Source: Monomorium pharaonis
Taxonomy: Eukaryota > Arthropoda > Insecta > Hymenoptera > Formicidae
Assembly: GCF_013373865.1 (NCBI RefSeq)
Contig: NC_050474.1
Coordinates: 2,628,001 to 2,692,000 of the forward strand
Direction: 5' to 3'
DNA: 64,000 nucleotides
Below are positions 25,425 through 36,651 of the stretch, piece after piece. Numbering within the stretch: the first letter of the stretch is position 1; each line of letters starts with the position of its first letter. The position numbers were made by a program, and so were the translations under genes. The notes beneath the pieces are model-generated. The model did not search any database. It was not told the origin of the DNA and was given only the letters and a program-made list of their open reading frames with translations.

Positions 25425-28145
25425 AAATTTCAAATACATATAAAAAATAACGAATGAATAATTAAATTTGTATCACACGCGCATTCTATATTAAAATTGA
25501 ATATATAAGATAGTGCAAAATTATGTAGAAAATAGTTATATAATTTTATAAATATATAAATATAATTTTATACATTTTTGTATGAAAAATAGATGTATAA
25601 AAAATCATATTATGTTTAATTTGCTACGATGTCCATATGTATAGACTGACAAAAATTTTAGGTATTAATAAAAATAATCAAATCAAAATTAATAAAAAAT
25701 GAATTTAAATTTTAAACATATAATCAATGATCAGTAGAAAAGTATTTTTTGTTAATCTTAAATGGATTTTAATAGAGAAAGTTAATTGAAAAATCGAGTC
25801 TTATGAATACTTAATATTAAAGATTAGAATGTTTTTCCTAAAAATTTATTTACAATCTAATTAAATCTAATTTCTTATTTATCGTTGAAAAAAATTCGTA
25901 GAAAAAGTTAAATCTAATTATATAAATCCTTGATATGTGAATTAATTTTTTTTTTTTAATTGAAATACTTACGTAAATGCTTTCAACTTGCAGTGAACTT
26001 GCGTATGTCCGAAATTTGTGTGTCGAGTATCATTAAAGCAACAAATTTTGAAAAAGGTCTTTTCGTTCGATTAAAGTATGAAAAGAGCGTAAATATTATG
26101 TAAAAGATTAACATATCTAATAATACAGAAATTGATCTGTAAGCTAGTATCATAGAAACTCCGAATATAGATCAAATAAGCAACCGCATTTGATAAAAAT
26201 AATTCATCTGTAAAGTTACCGAAAAAAACATCTAATTACATTATAAATTGTGAAAAAATAATTAATCAATCAATTAAACAGGCAGACAGGCAGAGGGTGG
26301 CGGTCAGTAGAGCGCAAATCGTTTAATATCTCAATTTCCAATTCCATCTTTTACAGTGGAGATAATATACATCATTACCACTATTTTTATCACTTTCTTA
26401 TTTATGACCATCCAAAATGACAAAAGTGGATGATCAGTTGTCTCTTTCCAAATGCAGCACTGTTTCCGCACGTGTATCACAAAATCGAAGCGCGTGAAAG
26501 ATATATCGTGTAGACGCGAACGCTTTGGCTTCACAATGATTTTTGATCTCGTCATTTGTGCGTTGAAATTTTCAAGATTACTACTTTGCTTTTCCTCTGA
26601 CTTTGCACAGTAATTGTTAACTTTTGTATGCGAGTAGCAGTTTGCATTTGGCTAGTGTGATGCGCTATTTTACTGTCTCCTTTCCGATTCCATATAAAAT
26701 CGTTACTATTCGTAGAACGTTAAGCGAGCACACGTTTCTATCTAAGTATGTAATAATGATATTCACAAGATTATAGACCGTCATAACCGCGGTCTCAAAA
26801 CTTATCAGAAAGCTGAAAATAATAGTAAGCTAAGCCAAGCTCGAAATTACGAGATGCTATTATTTTAACGGTCGTGAGAGTATATGAATGCAAATGAATC
26901 TGTCTTGAAATCTGTCTCATAGTTGTAAACCAAACAAAAATCCTATACGTCTAAAAACGTGTGTTATTAACGACCAAAGAAAGGAGAGATCTAAAAACCC
27001 GCAATAAAATTTCGGTTCAAAAGTAAAATGATAATTGTAAATAGTTTTATAGTCTCTATAGATTACAGTCCTATATTAATTACGTTTTCAAATATTAATC
27101 GTTCGAACCCGGCGGTTCGTGCACGGTTCATGCGCCTCGCGTAAAAATGTTTTCTAGGGAACTTTTTGAGTTAATAGAAAATGTTTTCCGCGGCAGCGAC
27201 CACATGGATTGTATGGGAAAAGTGGTACGGTGCACGGAAAACATTTGCACAGCGCAAACTGCAATGGTAGTTCTTGTTTATATACAGGTCGCTGTGTAGG
27301 TTGGACAGAAATGAAGTCGTCGAGGCGGGTGGCTGTTCGGCCCGCAGTTCAGATTGGCAAGACGCAGCGTAGTTCTTTTATGTGCATTCACGTAGATGAC
27401 GATGACTGTGAACATGGAAGTGCAAAACAGGTTGTCACATTACTTCGCCCCCTCTTGACTCCCATTGACTGAGAGCCGACAGTAGCTTGATTATTTTTGT
27501 ACATGCAATTAAATGAATTTGCTGATATTTAACCAATATAGTAACGGATCCTCATGCACATAAAAATCTCTTTACGCAATTTGTTCAATTCTTTCGCTAA
27601 ATATAATTTATAACAGGCCGAAATCAATATTATTATATTTGCGTAAAATGTGAAATTGCACTATAAACTGTTCTCTGCAAATTGATCCGTTTTAGGATTT
27701 TGTCTTAAGCTAGGTAATTTTCTTTCAGTCACAATCATAAATATATCTGTGTTTATCGGTTTTAACACATTTACGGGATCACAGATTGTCTATTTTTTCA
27801 TTTATCACAATCGTAAAAAAAATATATATATATATTCTTAAGAATTTCTCATTGCACAAAAACCGTCGTTAACAATTTGCTTTCACTTCAATAGCCCATT
27901 TCAAAATTTATTTAAATGATACGAAGTTTTAAATGTAAAATTCAAATATTCATTTCCGTCGCATCACCCGTAAATAAACGCGAATGTAGTAATCATGTCA
28001 TATGCCTCAATAGAATTATTATGTCCAAATAAATTTCGACCATTTCTTTCCTACTTTTCCCACAAATTGTTACGTTCGAGCTAAAAAACGTGACATGAGA
28101 AAGAGAAAAGATAGAGTTGAATATCAATTTAGATGGGTATATTCG
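25425..28145. other. intergenic, no gene found
   Basis: AT-rich DNA between the 3' ends of Zw10 (+) and the Rsf1-like gene (-). It includes both 3' UTRs, a poly-T tract near 25945 and a short (TA)n near 27825. An 87-codon frame at 27209-27472 has no recognised similarity or splice context and was not called. Confidence 0.5.
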
Positions 28146-28745
28146 TCAGTACCTGCCACGGCCGGCGGGAGAGCGGCTTCGATACCTCGCTGTGCTCGTG
28201 TCCTTCCCGGTATAGTAGTCGGCGCCGATGTCCCCGCTACTACCACCGTAGAGATCCTGCGTATATCCGTCGCGCGTAACATACCCGCCGCTGCGATTGT
28301 ACATATAGTCTTCTCCGTAACGACCTCTGCCCCTACTTCCACCACCCCTGCCTGTATAATAGCTGCCTCCGTAATCAGCGTAAGTACTGCCCCTGTAACC
28401 GGCCCCAGTAGAGCCGCCCCGAGAGCCGAAGTCCCTACCGCCAACCCCCTGCCGACTGCCCCTGAAGCCACCTGAGCCACCACCTCTACCACCCCCACGG
28501 CCCCTACCCCGGGAGATCTCGACTCGCAATTTCGCACCCATTATCTCCATGCCGTTCATGTTGCAGCACGCTAGCTCGGCCTCGTTCATGTTGAAGAACT
28601 CGATGAAGGCAAAGCCTGGCGGATTGAACGCCACCCACACCTTGTTCAGCTTGCCGTACTTCTCGAACTCCATCTGCAGATCTTCCTTTTTGATGCTCTC
28701 GTTCAACCCGCCCACGTAAACGCGCGTATATCCTTCTGGGGTCAT
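28146..28745 (-). CDS. Rsf1: Rsf1-like RRM/RGG splicing factor
   Basis: 199 residues in one coding exon, starting at the ATG at 28745 just inside a splice acceptor (TTTTTTAG before 28752), so the 5' UTR is spliced. One RRM spans about residues 6-77, with RNP2 RVYVGGL and an unusual RNP1 PGFAFIEF lacking the usual basic residue. Then come RGG/GGR repeats, a Gly/Tyr/Ser-rich stretch and the ending YRSRSPAGRGRY. This order and the closing RSRSP match Drosophila Rsf1 (repressor splicing factor 1), which antagonises SR proteins. A donor-like CAG/GTACTG overlaps the last codons, so another C-terminus is possible. The upstream frame from 28814 is intronic and was not used. Confidence 0.85.
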   Translation of the reverse strand: MTPEGYTRVYVGGLNESIKKEDLQMEFEKYGKLNKVWVAFNPPGFAFIEFFNMNEAELACCNMNGMEIMGAKLRVEISRGRGRGGGRGGGSGGFRGSRQGVGGRDFGSRGGSTGAGYRGSTYADYGGSYYTGRGGGSRGRGRYGEDYMYNRSGGYVTRDGYTQDLYGGSSGDIGADYYTGKDTSTARYRSRSPAGRGRY

Positions 28746-31586
28746 CTTGCTGCTAAAAAAATATATGATAATTAGTTGTATGATAATTTTTATCTTCGAA
28801 GTAAGACAGAACAATTTAAATCTAAATCCAGATAATGTTCAATGTGAAGATGGACAAAACGCCCAAATCACACTATCAATTAAAATAAAGCTCCTTTCTG
28901 ATTAGTCAAAAGATGCAAATGCAAATACAATCGCGAATCACTAATGTGATTCAGACATAAGACGTCTTAAAAATATCATGTGTTTTTTAGACACATTGGT
29001 ATGTATGCTCTTATAACAATGTTAGAGTACTTTGTCATCCTTCTTTTATGTCTAATGAACAATAAAGATAAAATGGCTACAGTCAGAAAAAACAGCTTTG
29101 TAACTGTTGTAAAAGTCTTTTTAATACAATGGCTTCTTGTCCTTGGTTCCTGTCAGATTTAATGTAGGTGCCAGTCCTATAAAAGAATTTTTCAACAGTT
29201 ACAAAGCTGTCTTGTCTGCTGAATAGATAATAACAAAACAGCATACATTTTTAAACATATTTTGAATAAGGACCATTGTCTACAGGTTTTTAAAGATGTA
29301 CGGATCCATCTTGGAGTCATTCAACATTATCCGAAGTAGCAAGTCTATGTTATTGTCATTAGCTTGCTACCTATGGTATTGTTTGCAAATAATTTCAAAC
29401 TAATCTTAATTGTTTGACATAATTATTTTTAATTTTTGTAATACTTGTCAAATTATTTGCAACATTATTTAAACGTTTAAAACGACGCACAGGTAACAAA
29501 CATTGCTCTTCTACCGAATAAAGGATAATAAGTCAAGCTTGGATAAACACCGGATAGGAACAATCAAGAATGCATAAATTGTGTTTACAACGTGCGCTCT
29601 TTACAAGCCACGGGGAATCGTTCCTTTGTTCCCGCGACAACAGGAACTTGGAGTGATTTTCTGATAAAGGGAGCCGTGCCGGGCTCCCTCGGAACAGATA
29701 TCGGGGAATCTCGGTCGCCCCGTGATCTCGACCGGACGGTGGCCGTAGACACGCGACAAACGGTACGCGGCTCGCTGCAACGCCAGCCATGGCGGTATTT
29801 TCATCTCGTGACGCGGCGGCGGCAAGCGCAAGGACGCCGCGCGTCCGAGATCGCGTACGCGGACATATCGCGACGGAGAAGGAGGAGGAGGAAGCCGCCG
29901 CGAGGGTACGAGGCGCGCGACGAGAACGAGACGCGGGAACGAACGCATCGGCGAATAAACAGCGGATAAACAGCGACGCGCGGCTGACATGGGGTTTACG
30001 CGCCAACGGGAAGTTCGAAAGCGAATCACCGGTGGCCGCGCGGTTCTACTCACTCACGTAGCCGCTGGCCTCTCGAGTGGTCACTTATGTCACGCCAATC
30101 GGCGTGATCGCCGGGGCAGACGAATGGAAAAGAGGAGACGGTGTCCTAACGTTGTTAAGAAACGTACACGTACCGTACGTCAGTGCAACCGCGCAATCGA
30201 TAGGAGCGGATTCACCGGGGTTCACAGCGCTCACAGGAGTCACAGGGAATCACGTCGGTCGAACATATACGGCCTCTAACCCAGACGCCGAAGCCGAAGC
30301 TACACTCGCCGCCACCGCCGCGCCGCCACTGCTACGACTGCCGCCGCCGCCATCATCGTTGGACAAACCACCGGCAAATTTAAAAATTTAACCTCTATTG
30401 GATAGCTTATTCGACACACTTCTTTTTAGCTGTGTATAAAAATATCGAATAAAAATATTTTAAATCTCTCCCGACTAGATATTTTCTAACTATTTACGAT
30501 TATACATATTAATTCATATTTTATAAACATCATATGCGCGCATTAATCAAGTTGCAGGTTAATTTTTTATCTACTTGGCATCACAATTACACTTTATAAA
30601 TGTAACAGAATCAAAGAATCGTAGACACAGTACAGAAAAGACCCAGACAATTGTATAATTACCTAAGGATCTTCGTGCTGTACTGCGATTCTGATTCCCC
30701 AAGCACACACACGTACATATCGTGCATCGTGCTCCAATTATCCATGCGTTTGGCTACGTTCGGCCGACTCGGCAAGTCGGCATTTCGACTCTCAAGTTTT
30801 TTTCGGGTTATGTTTATAATATACTTATTATATATATTTTCGCGACTAGCTGTTTTCATACATTGAAACTTTGTCAGCAAAAAAGAAATACAAAACCGTT
30901 TCTTTCTTAATTAAGCTTGTAGTTTGTTTACCTTCTTCAACTTTTGATCATCTGCATTTTTTATACGAGTTGTGGTCGATTGAAAAAGAAAGCTATCGAA
31001 AGGTTATTGAAAGAGATCTAAATTTGTTAAAAACCTTAATAAAATTATTTAAGGAAGACAAGAAAAGAAAGTTTCGAGTTTTGTGTTAAGTAATTAGCAA
31101 TAAATGTTAAAATTTGTTAAAAATCGTAATTGAAGATGTCAATAAAAAAGAAAAGAATAAAGACGTCTTATTAAATTACCAATTTAAAATAACCTTAATA
31201 ACTTTCTGAAAAGGAGAGAAAATTAAGCTTTGTGTCAAATACTTGCTCAATATATAATTAAGTAGTTAAAGGCATTCAAGCAAATTTAACCTCAATCCTT
31301 TTAAACTATGGAGAAAAAAGTTTAAATCTTTCATAAACAGCTGTCTAGTTGTCAAACTCGACTATGAGTGATGTCATATAAAAGTTCTTCGGATACACAC
31401 ACTAATATATATCTTGTTATATGATTTTTTATAACGAGAGTTTGCCAACTACAAATTTTTCTGCCTTGCAGCTTGCCAGTAAAATAATAATTTTTTAATC
31501 ATAAGAATCTTTTTCTTTGCATAATTTTAAAACATTCGAGGACACAATAAATATTTCAGTGGCACGATATTCAAATCGGTGCGAGA
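28746..31586. other. Rsf1 5' intron and CpG-rich promoter region
   Basis: The stretch 28753-30060 is probably the 5' UTR intron of the Rsf1-like gene. A minus-strand donor-like GTGAGTGAG occurs at about 30056. It also holds a long inverted repeat near 29.1 kb. The stretch 29.6-30.4 kb is strongly CpG-rich with overlapping spurious frames on both strands and is read as a promoter, with a CACGCC/GGCGTG palindrome around CCAAT at 30091-30106. The stretch 30.4-31.58 kb is AT-rich 5' flank of fuzzy. Confidence 0.45.
29092..29210. repeat. long imperfect hairpin
   Basis: An 18-base arm, 29092-29109 (ACAGCTTTGTAACTGTTG), is perfectly complementary to 29193-29210. Pairing continues imperfectly inward (AAAAGTCTTTTT against AAAAGAATTTTT) and leaves a terminal loop of about 45-50 bases. 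It lies in the predicted 5' intron of the Rsf1-like gene. It may be a MITE remnant or an intronic hairpin RNA. Confidence 0.75.
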
Positions 31587-33442
31587 ATGTCGGTGCATAT
31601 TATGTGTTTGACTTCTTCAGGAGGAATTCCTTTGTTTTCACGCCAAAAGGGAGACAGTGATACGGTACGCATGTAGAGAAAAAATAAATTTTTTAACACT
31701 GCAATTTTGATTCAACACTTTTATCAAGTGCAAATTTCTTTTAAAAATTGAGAATATTAATTATAATATTTTTTATAAGTTTTTTTTAAATTCTAGTAAT
31801 GTAAATTCTTTTTAGACGTGTCAAAGTTATTGCAGGATATTTTAATACTTGTGAAAGTAATGAAAGTTAACCCAGAAATGTTCCAATCCTGTAATATATG
31901 CAGAGAAGATGCAACTTGTGCACAGAGTGTTAAATAGAGTTTCAGAAAAGTAAACTTATATTAGAAAAAATATACTTTAGATTTTTTCAAAATTGTTTAC
32001 AGATGACGTTTTCGAAAATTGCATCCCTCAATGGAGTTCACATGTTCTTAAAATCACAGGACATCACTCTTTTAAACACAGATTTACCGGATGTGACCGT
32101 GGCATGGAAGGAATTTGAGCGATGTATCATACTGATAGCGATTGCAAGCGGTGTGACAAAATATGTGCTGGATAAGTTTTTGGACGCCACCTTTGGCGCA
32201 ATGGTTCTGTTTACTGGCATGGATGAAATAAAAAACTCAAGGAACATAGAGAGACTCAAGAAAGATATGCGTCTCTGCAGTCCTATCATTGATAAATTAA
32301 TGGACTGCTTGGATACAGGGGACAAGAATTCGACGAAAACCGATATGATTAACATGACAGAGTGCACTCTATCGTCCGAAAATCATTTGCTCCAGGTAAT
32401 GAAAACATTCTTATATATATACACAAGCAGCACAAAGTTGCATATGATATTTAATAAGCATACATTTTAGACTTGTTTAGAGGGATTTATGGACTGTTTG
32501 GACTCGATGTATGGATGCGTTCTAGTACACGGTTGCGTGGCAGCTGCTACAGAGGGCTGGTGGTCGCTCGATCCCGTAGAAAGAAAGTTATTAACAATAG
32601 CGATCGCTTCGGAGAGTATTTGTACCACACGAGACATTCCAGTGTTCTTGCCTTGTAAAAGTCCAAATGTAAGTATTTTTAAAGAAAATGTGCATGTACA
32701 TTATTCGATTACTATAATTAAAAGTAAATTTAAAGGTAGAATAATTATGTATAACTTTAACTGCGTAACTTTACAATGTCTTGTTTTCAGGTAGCCTTCA
32801 GATTGGTATCTGTAACTCTAATTAATCATGTGGAAGTTCTGGCGTTATGTGGACCAAATCCAGAATTGACGGAAATCGAGAGATTTGCTATGCAATGTTG
32901 GAAAAGCAATATGGACACATTGTGCACCGTTGAGCAATGTTATCCACAAAATTTGCCTACCTTGATCTTTTTAGATAGCGAAATACTCGGGTAATTGAGA
33001 GAAAAAAATTATTTATCCGTACTATTTTAGATAATCAATTATCATAACATTTTATGAATATTTTAGATTTCTGTTGGCAAATTACAAGGTAGAAAAATTC
33101 GTGCTTGGCAGAAACTCTCAATGTGCGAAAAATCGCGCAACAGGGTCGCACAGATTGGATATTTTGCGGACATTTTATCATCAGGCAGTCGAAATGTTTG
33201 CGCTGTCGTCAATCGAACATGAAGAGAGCAACGACGAAAGCACAATAAACGCGAGTGCCTGGAAATTTGTCGGGGCGAAGGAAACGTACTTGTGCTCTGA
33301 ATATCACAAGTGTCACGCTGTGAAACACGGTGACAATATACTTTGCGTTTTATACACGTCTGTAGTGCCTACTCATACCATGAGACTGATTAGTCAGAAA
33401 ATACTAAAAATTATATTTAGCGATAAGCAAACGTATTGGTAA
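31587..33442 (+). CDS. fy: planar cell polarity effector Fuzzy
   Basis: Five exons: 31587-31664, 32003-32395, 32471-32668, 32791-32990 and 33067-33442. Phases close to give 414 residues, against about 418 in vertebrate FUZ. The start MSVHIMCLTSSGGIPLFSR aligns with the FUZ N-terminus. SLNGVHMF, FGAMVLFTGMDEIKNSRN and VAAATEGWWSL are hallmark blocks. Fuzzy has longin-type domains and joins Inturned and Fritz in the CPLANE complex, which orients actin hairs in insect epithelia and supports ciliogenesis elsewhere. The 78-base first exon is needed for the family N-terminus. The gene ends 671 bases before PDCD2L on the same strand. Confidence 0.93.
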
Positions 33443-34112
33443 CTTTCTTTTTAATAATTTTATAATGTATAAAATAAAAAAAAACTATTTTGTATTAATG
33501 TATCTTTGTCTTTTTTATCAAAAGAGAGAATGAGACAAACCTTAAAGAAATTTATCTAGAACATTATTTAAATATGTATACTTTTAGTTTCAGCAAAACG
33601 TAAATCTATTATTTCTTTTTTTCTTAAAAAAAAGAAATGTTAAATACAAATGTGTAGAAGCAATAATTGAGTATATATCAAAGCTTTGTTAAAAGCTTAA
33701 AATGTAAAAATTGCGCTTTCTACACTTGGAATTTCTTTCCTCTTTCTATCTTTATTATTCGAATATATGTCTGTTTCGCTTTAGCTGCAAGAGGTGCAAG
33801 GCTGAAACAAGTGGGTGTTTATTATGAATGACACGTGGTTGTGTATTCCGTTCAGGCGGAATGAAAAAACAGCGGCTTCTTCTATGTCTCGCAAGGAAAC
33901 GAGAATACTCTGGTGTTATCCGACCGCTGCTGGCCGCATCAAAAAAATCGATAACCGAGACGCGCGAGCCGCCGAAGGCGCACGCGTCGAGCGTTACTGA
34001 TGCGTGTCAGCTGTCCCGGTCGTCGTTAGGTGAAGACGTAAGGAAATATAGGTGGTGTTCCTCGTTCCGTATCCGTGGTCTTCCAATGTAGAGCTACGAT
34101 CGAATGATTTAA
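33443..34112. other. fuzzy-PDCD2L spacer
   Basis: Contains the fuzzy 3' UTR with its AATAAA, AT-rich spacer and, from about 33.8 kb, a CpG-richer stretch immediately upstream of PDCD2L that is probably its promoter and 5' UTR. The short frames here have no similarity. Confidence 0.5.
33473..33478 (+). terminator. fuzzy poly(A) signal
   Basis: AATAAA lies 31 bases after the fuzzy stop codon and is followed by an A-rich run. It is the first such hexamer downstream of the gene. Confidence 0.55.
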
Positions 34113-35950
34113 ATGGCTTGTGATAATCGTACGAAAGTTTATCTCGGATACGAGGACGAGTACGTCACCGACAAGCACCGTTCCTCGATTAATTTTATGA
34201 CGAATAAGATCGGTGGGCATCCGGTGAGTAGAAAACGAAAAACTTCGCGGGAATCATCATTCCCCTTCCCCGTCGCGATCCTTAATTTTTTACTAGGTCG
34301 ACCTGCGGTTACTCGTCAAATATTTAACATTTTACATGATTTAACAAAGCAAGATTTTTTAACACAAATGATACATGAAATATCACACAAGCACCAATGA
34401 TGTATGAAATATTTTGTAATTAAAAAATATTATTTATTATTCATGTCTCACAATGTTAAATATGATTAAAACTGCCTCGTTAACATTTTAAATGACATTA
34501 CTTAATGTGGCTACTTTGTTTCACATGTATATAATCATGTGTTTAATAATTAATATGTGCTTGTCCCTCAGAACTGTTATGGCAAGAATATATTATCGTC
34601 GCCGCAATGCAGACTCTGTGGTTTATATCAGCTCTTGGCACTCCAGTTGTACGCTCCGTTAGATAATTCAAAGTACCATCGAACACTATACATATTCGCA
34701 TGTATCAATTCAAATTGCTGGAATCAAAATGAGAGCTGGACATGCTTGAGAATACAACATTTGGAGGATGAAACTAAGACGAGTGCCTCAGACTCTGGAA
34801 GCGTTAACGTGCCATCCTCGACAGCTTGGTTGTCAGACGCGGATGACTGGGGTGATAATGTAAATGACAATGCGTCAGAACAAAATGGGAATAACATGTT
34901 GGAAAGTGATCCGTTACAATTTCACTTCTCCCTGCATAAAGAAATCGACCAGGACATACGAGAAGAATTGTCCATGTTGCGTGTGGACGATCCAAATGCA
35001 AATAGGTTTGTGTGTGTAATTAAAGTCATTTTTATATTAATAACAACCATGTAATCTTTTTCTTTCTCGAACATTTTTCAGTCCTGCCAGTGTGGATTCT
35101 CCAGTTAGCGTGGGTGCTGTAGGTCGTTTAGATTCTCCTCAAGCCTCAGCAGAGATCGATGGAGATGAGAGTGAAGTCGTGTGCATTGACACTCCGACGC
35201 GACCGCAATGTGATTTAGTTAGTTTACTGCATGAGGTAACGCCATTACCACTGCAAATTACGAATGCAGAAACCAAATATTCGTTCGTTGAAATATTTCT
35301 TGCGGTCGACGAGGAGGATTACACCATGGACGTGTCCCAACACGTTCGAGATTTGTTGGTTGAGTATCAGCACAGTAATCCGGACGCATCGACCAAGTTC
35401 ACGCCGGATTCCGGCAATCCTAAAACTATCGAAACGGACATAGAGAAGTACGAGAAGAGTATTCCTAAGCATGGCGACGAAATGTTCCATAATTTTGTTT
35501 GTAGAATACAGAGGAATCCTGGACAGTTGCTACGGTAAAATCTTTAAAACATTATTTTATTTTTTTATATACAAGATATCCCATTTTGTCAATGCGATTT
35601 TTTAGATAGTTAAGCACATTGTTAAAATCAGATACCCTGTGTTATGCATAAATAATTCATTTATAAAATTTATTTTATTTTTTAGCTATTCAAGAGACAA
35701 TTTGGCACCATTGTTGTTATATCCGCTAAGCGGTTGTATAGGTAAATGCCGACACTGCGGCGACGAGATGACCTTCGAACTGCAAGTTTTACCGACGATC
35801 ATACCGAAATTAATATTGAATCCAAGAAGCGAGCGGATTTTCCAGATCGAGTTCGGCACTGTTTTAATATACACTTGTGTTAGAAGCTGTTGGTCCGCGA
35901 CTGATTCATATCGGGAAGAGCATGTCGTTGTTCAAGCTGAAAGACTATAG
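34113..35950 (+). CDS. PDCD2L: programmed cell death 2-like (trus) protein
   Basis: Four exons: 34113-34223, 34572-35005, 35082-35534 and 35686-35950, giving 420 residues. The N-terminus has VYLGYEDEYV and then NKIGGHP, typical of the family. A split cysteine site follows (CRLC, then CINSNCW). The middle is acidic and variable. The C-terminal PDCD2_C domain holds LLLYPLSGCIGKCRHCG and ends near WSATDSY. The Drosophila relative is trus. PDCD2-family proteins chaperone or adapt the 40S protein uS5 (RpS2) during small-subunit assembly and export. The start ATG is in a short first exon ending at a consensus GTGAGT. Confidence 0.92.
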
Positions 35951-36651
35951 TTGTAAAATATTAATAAGGAAAGTTATATGAGTGAAGCCAAGGTTCTTCC
36001 AGTGATATCCTATATAGAATTTCATATTTACGCGTCTAGGACGACTAGTTATGTTACGTCTGTAGAAAAATACCGTCCACCTTCTTCATGTACACATCAA
36101 AAGTTCTATGTAGCGAGCGATGGTTGATAATAGTAAAGATGTTACACAGGTATGTATATCTCGAGCTACATTAAGCGACACGTGATTCGCAATTTCAAAA
36201 AAGAAAAAGATTAGGTATGTCTGATAGAAGAGAATCTGATTAAGAGCATTTATTTTACTTTCCATCTCGATATTAGTACATAAGTACAGTGTAAGATACA
36301 ACTGTACAATTGCTACTGACGTATAAATACAGAAATCTCGAAATGGAAAACAATGTGTATTTCTTGTTTTCAAAGTGAGTTCAATAATAAACATTTTCAC
36401 AGTATATTTACAGTAACTATCTTAATTGTAACATTAAAAAACAGTAATTTTGGATAGTAGAAATAATTTACAGAGATATCAATACAAATATAATTCGAAT
36501 TATAGATTCGAATTATGTGTGTAATATTGCTATACCTTAAAGTTGTTTATGCAATTTAAATACATCACACATTAAGCAAATGTGCATTTTGTCATACTTT
36601 CTACTATACATGCACGTAAAGTATACGCGTACGAAGTAATCCGCTGAATTT
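35951..36651. other. convergent 3' region
   Basis: AT-rich DNA between the stop codons of PDCD2L (+) and the ACAD9-like gene (-), expected to be their 3' UTRs. No gene or notable repeat was seen. Confidence 0.55.

Noticed and set aside
27105..27135. tRNA B-box-like GTTCGAACC
   Set aside because: Flanking bases do not pair into a T-stem on either strand, and no acceptor stem or A-box was found.
29533..30391. Long overlapping frames near the Rsf1 promoter
   Set aside because: Shadows of a CpG-rich island on both strands; compositions are Arg/Ala/Ser-biased and none resembles a protein family.
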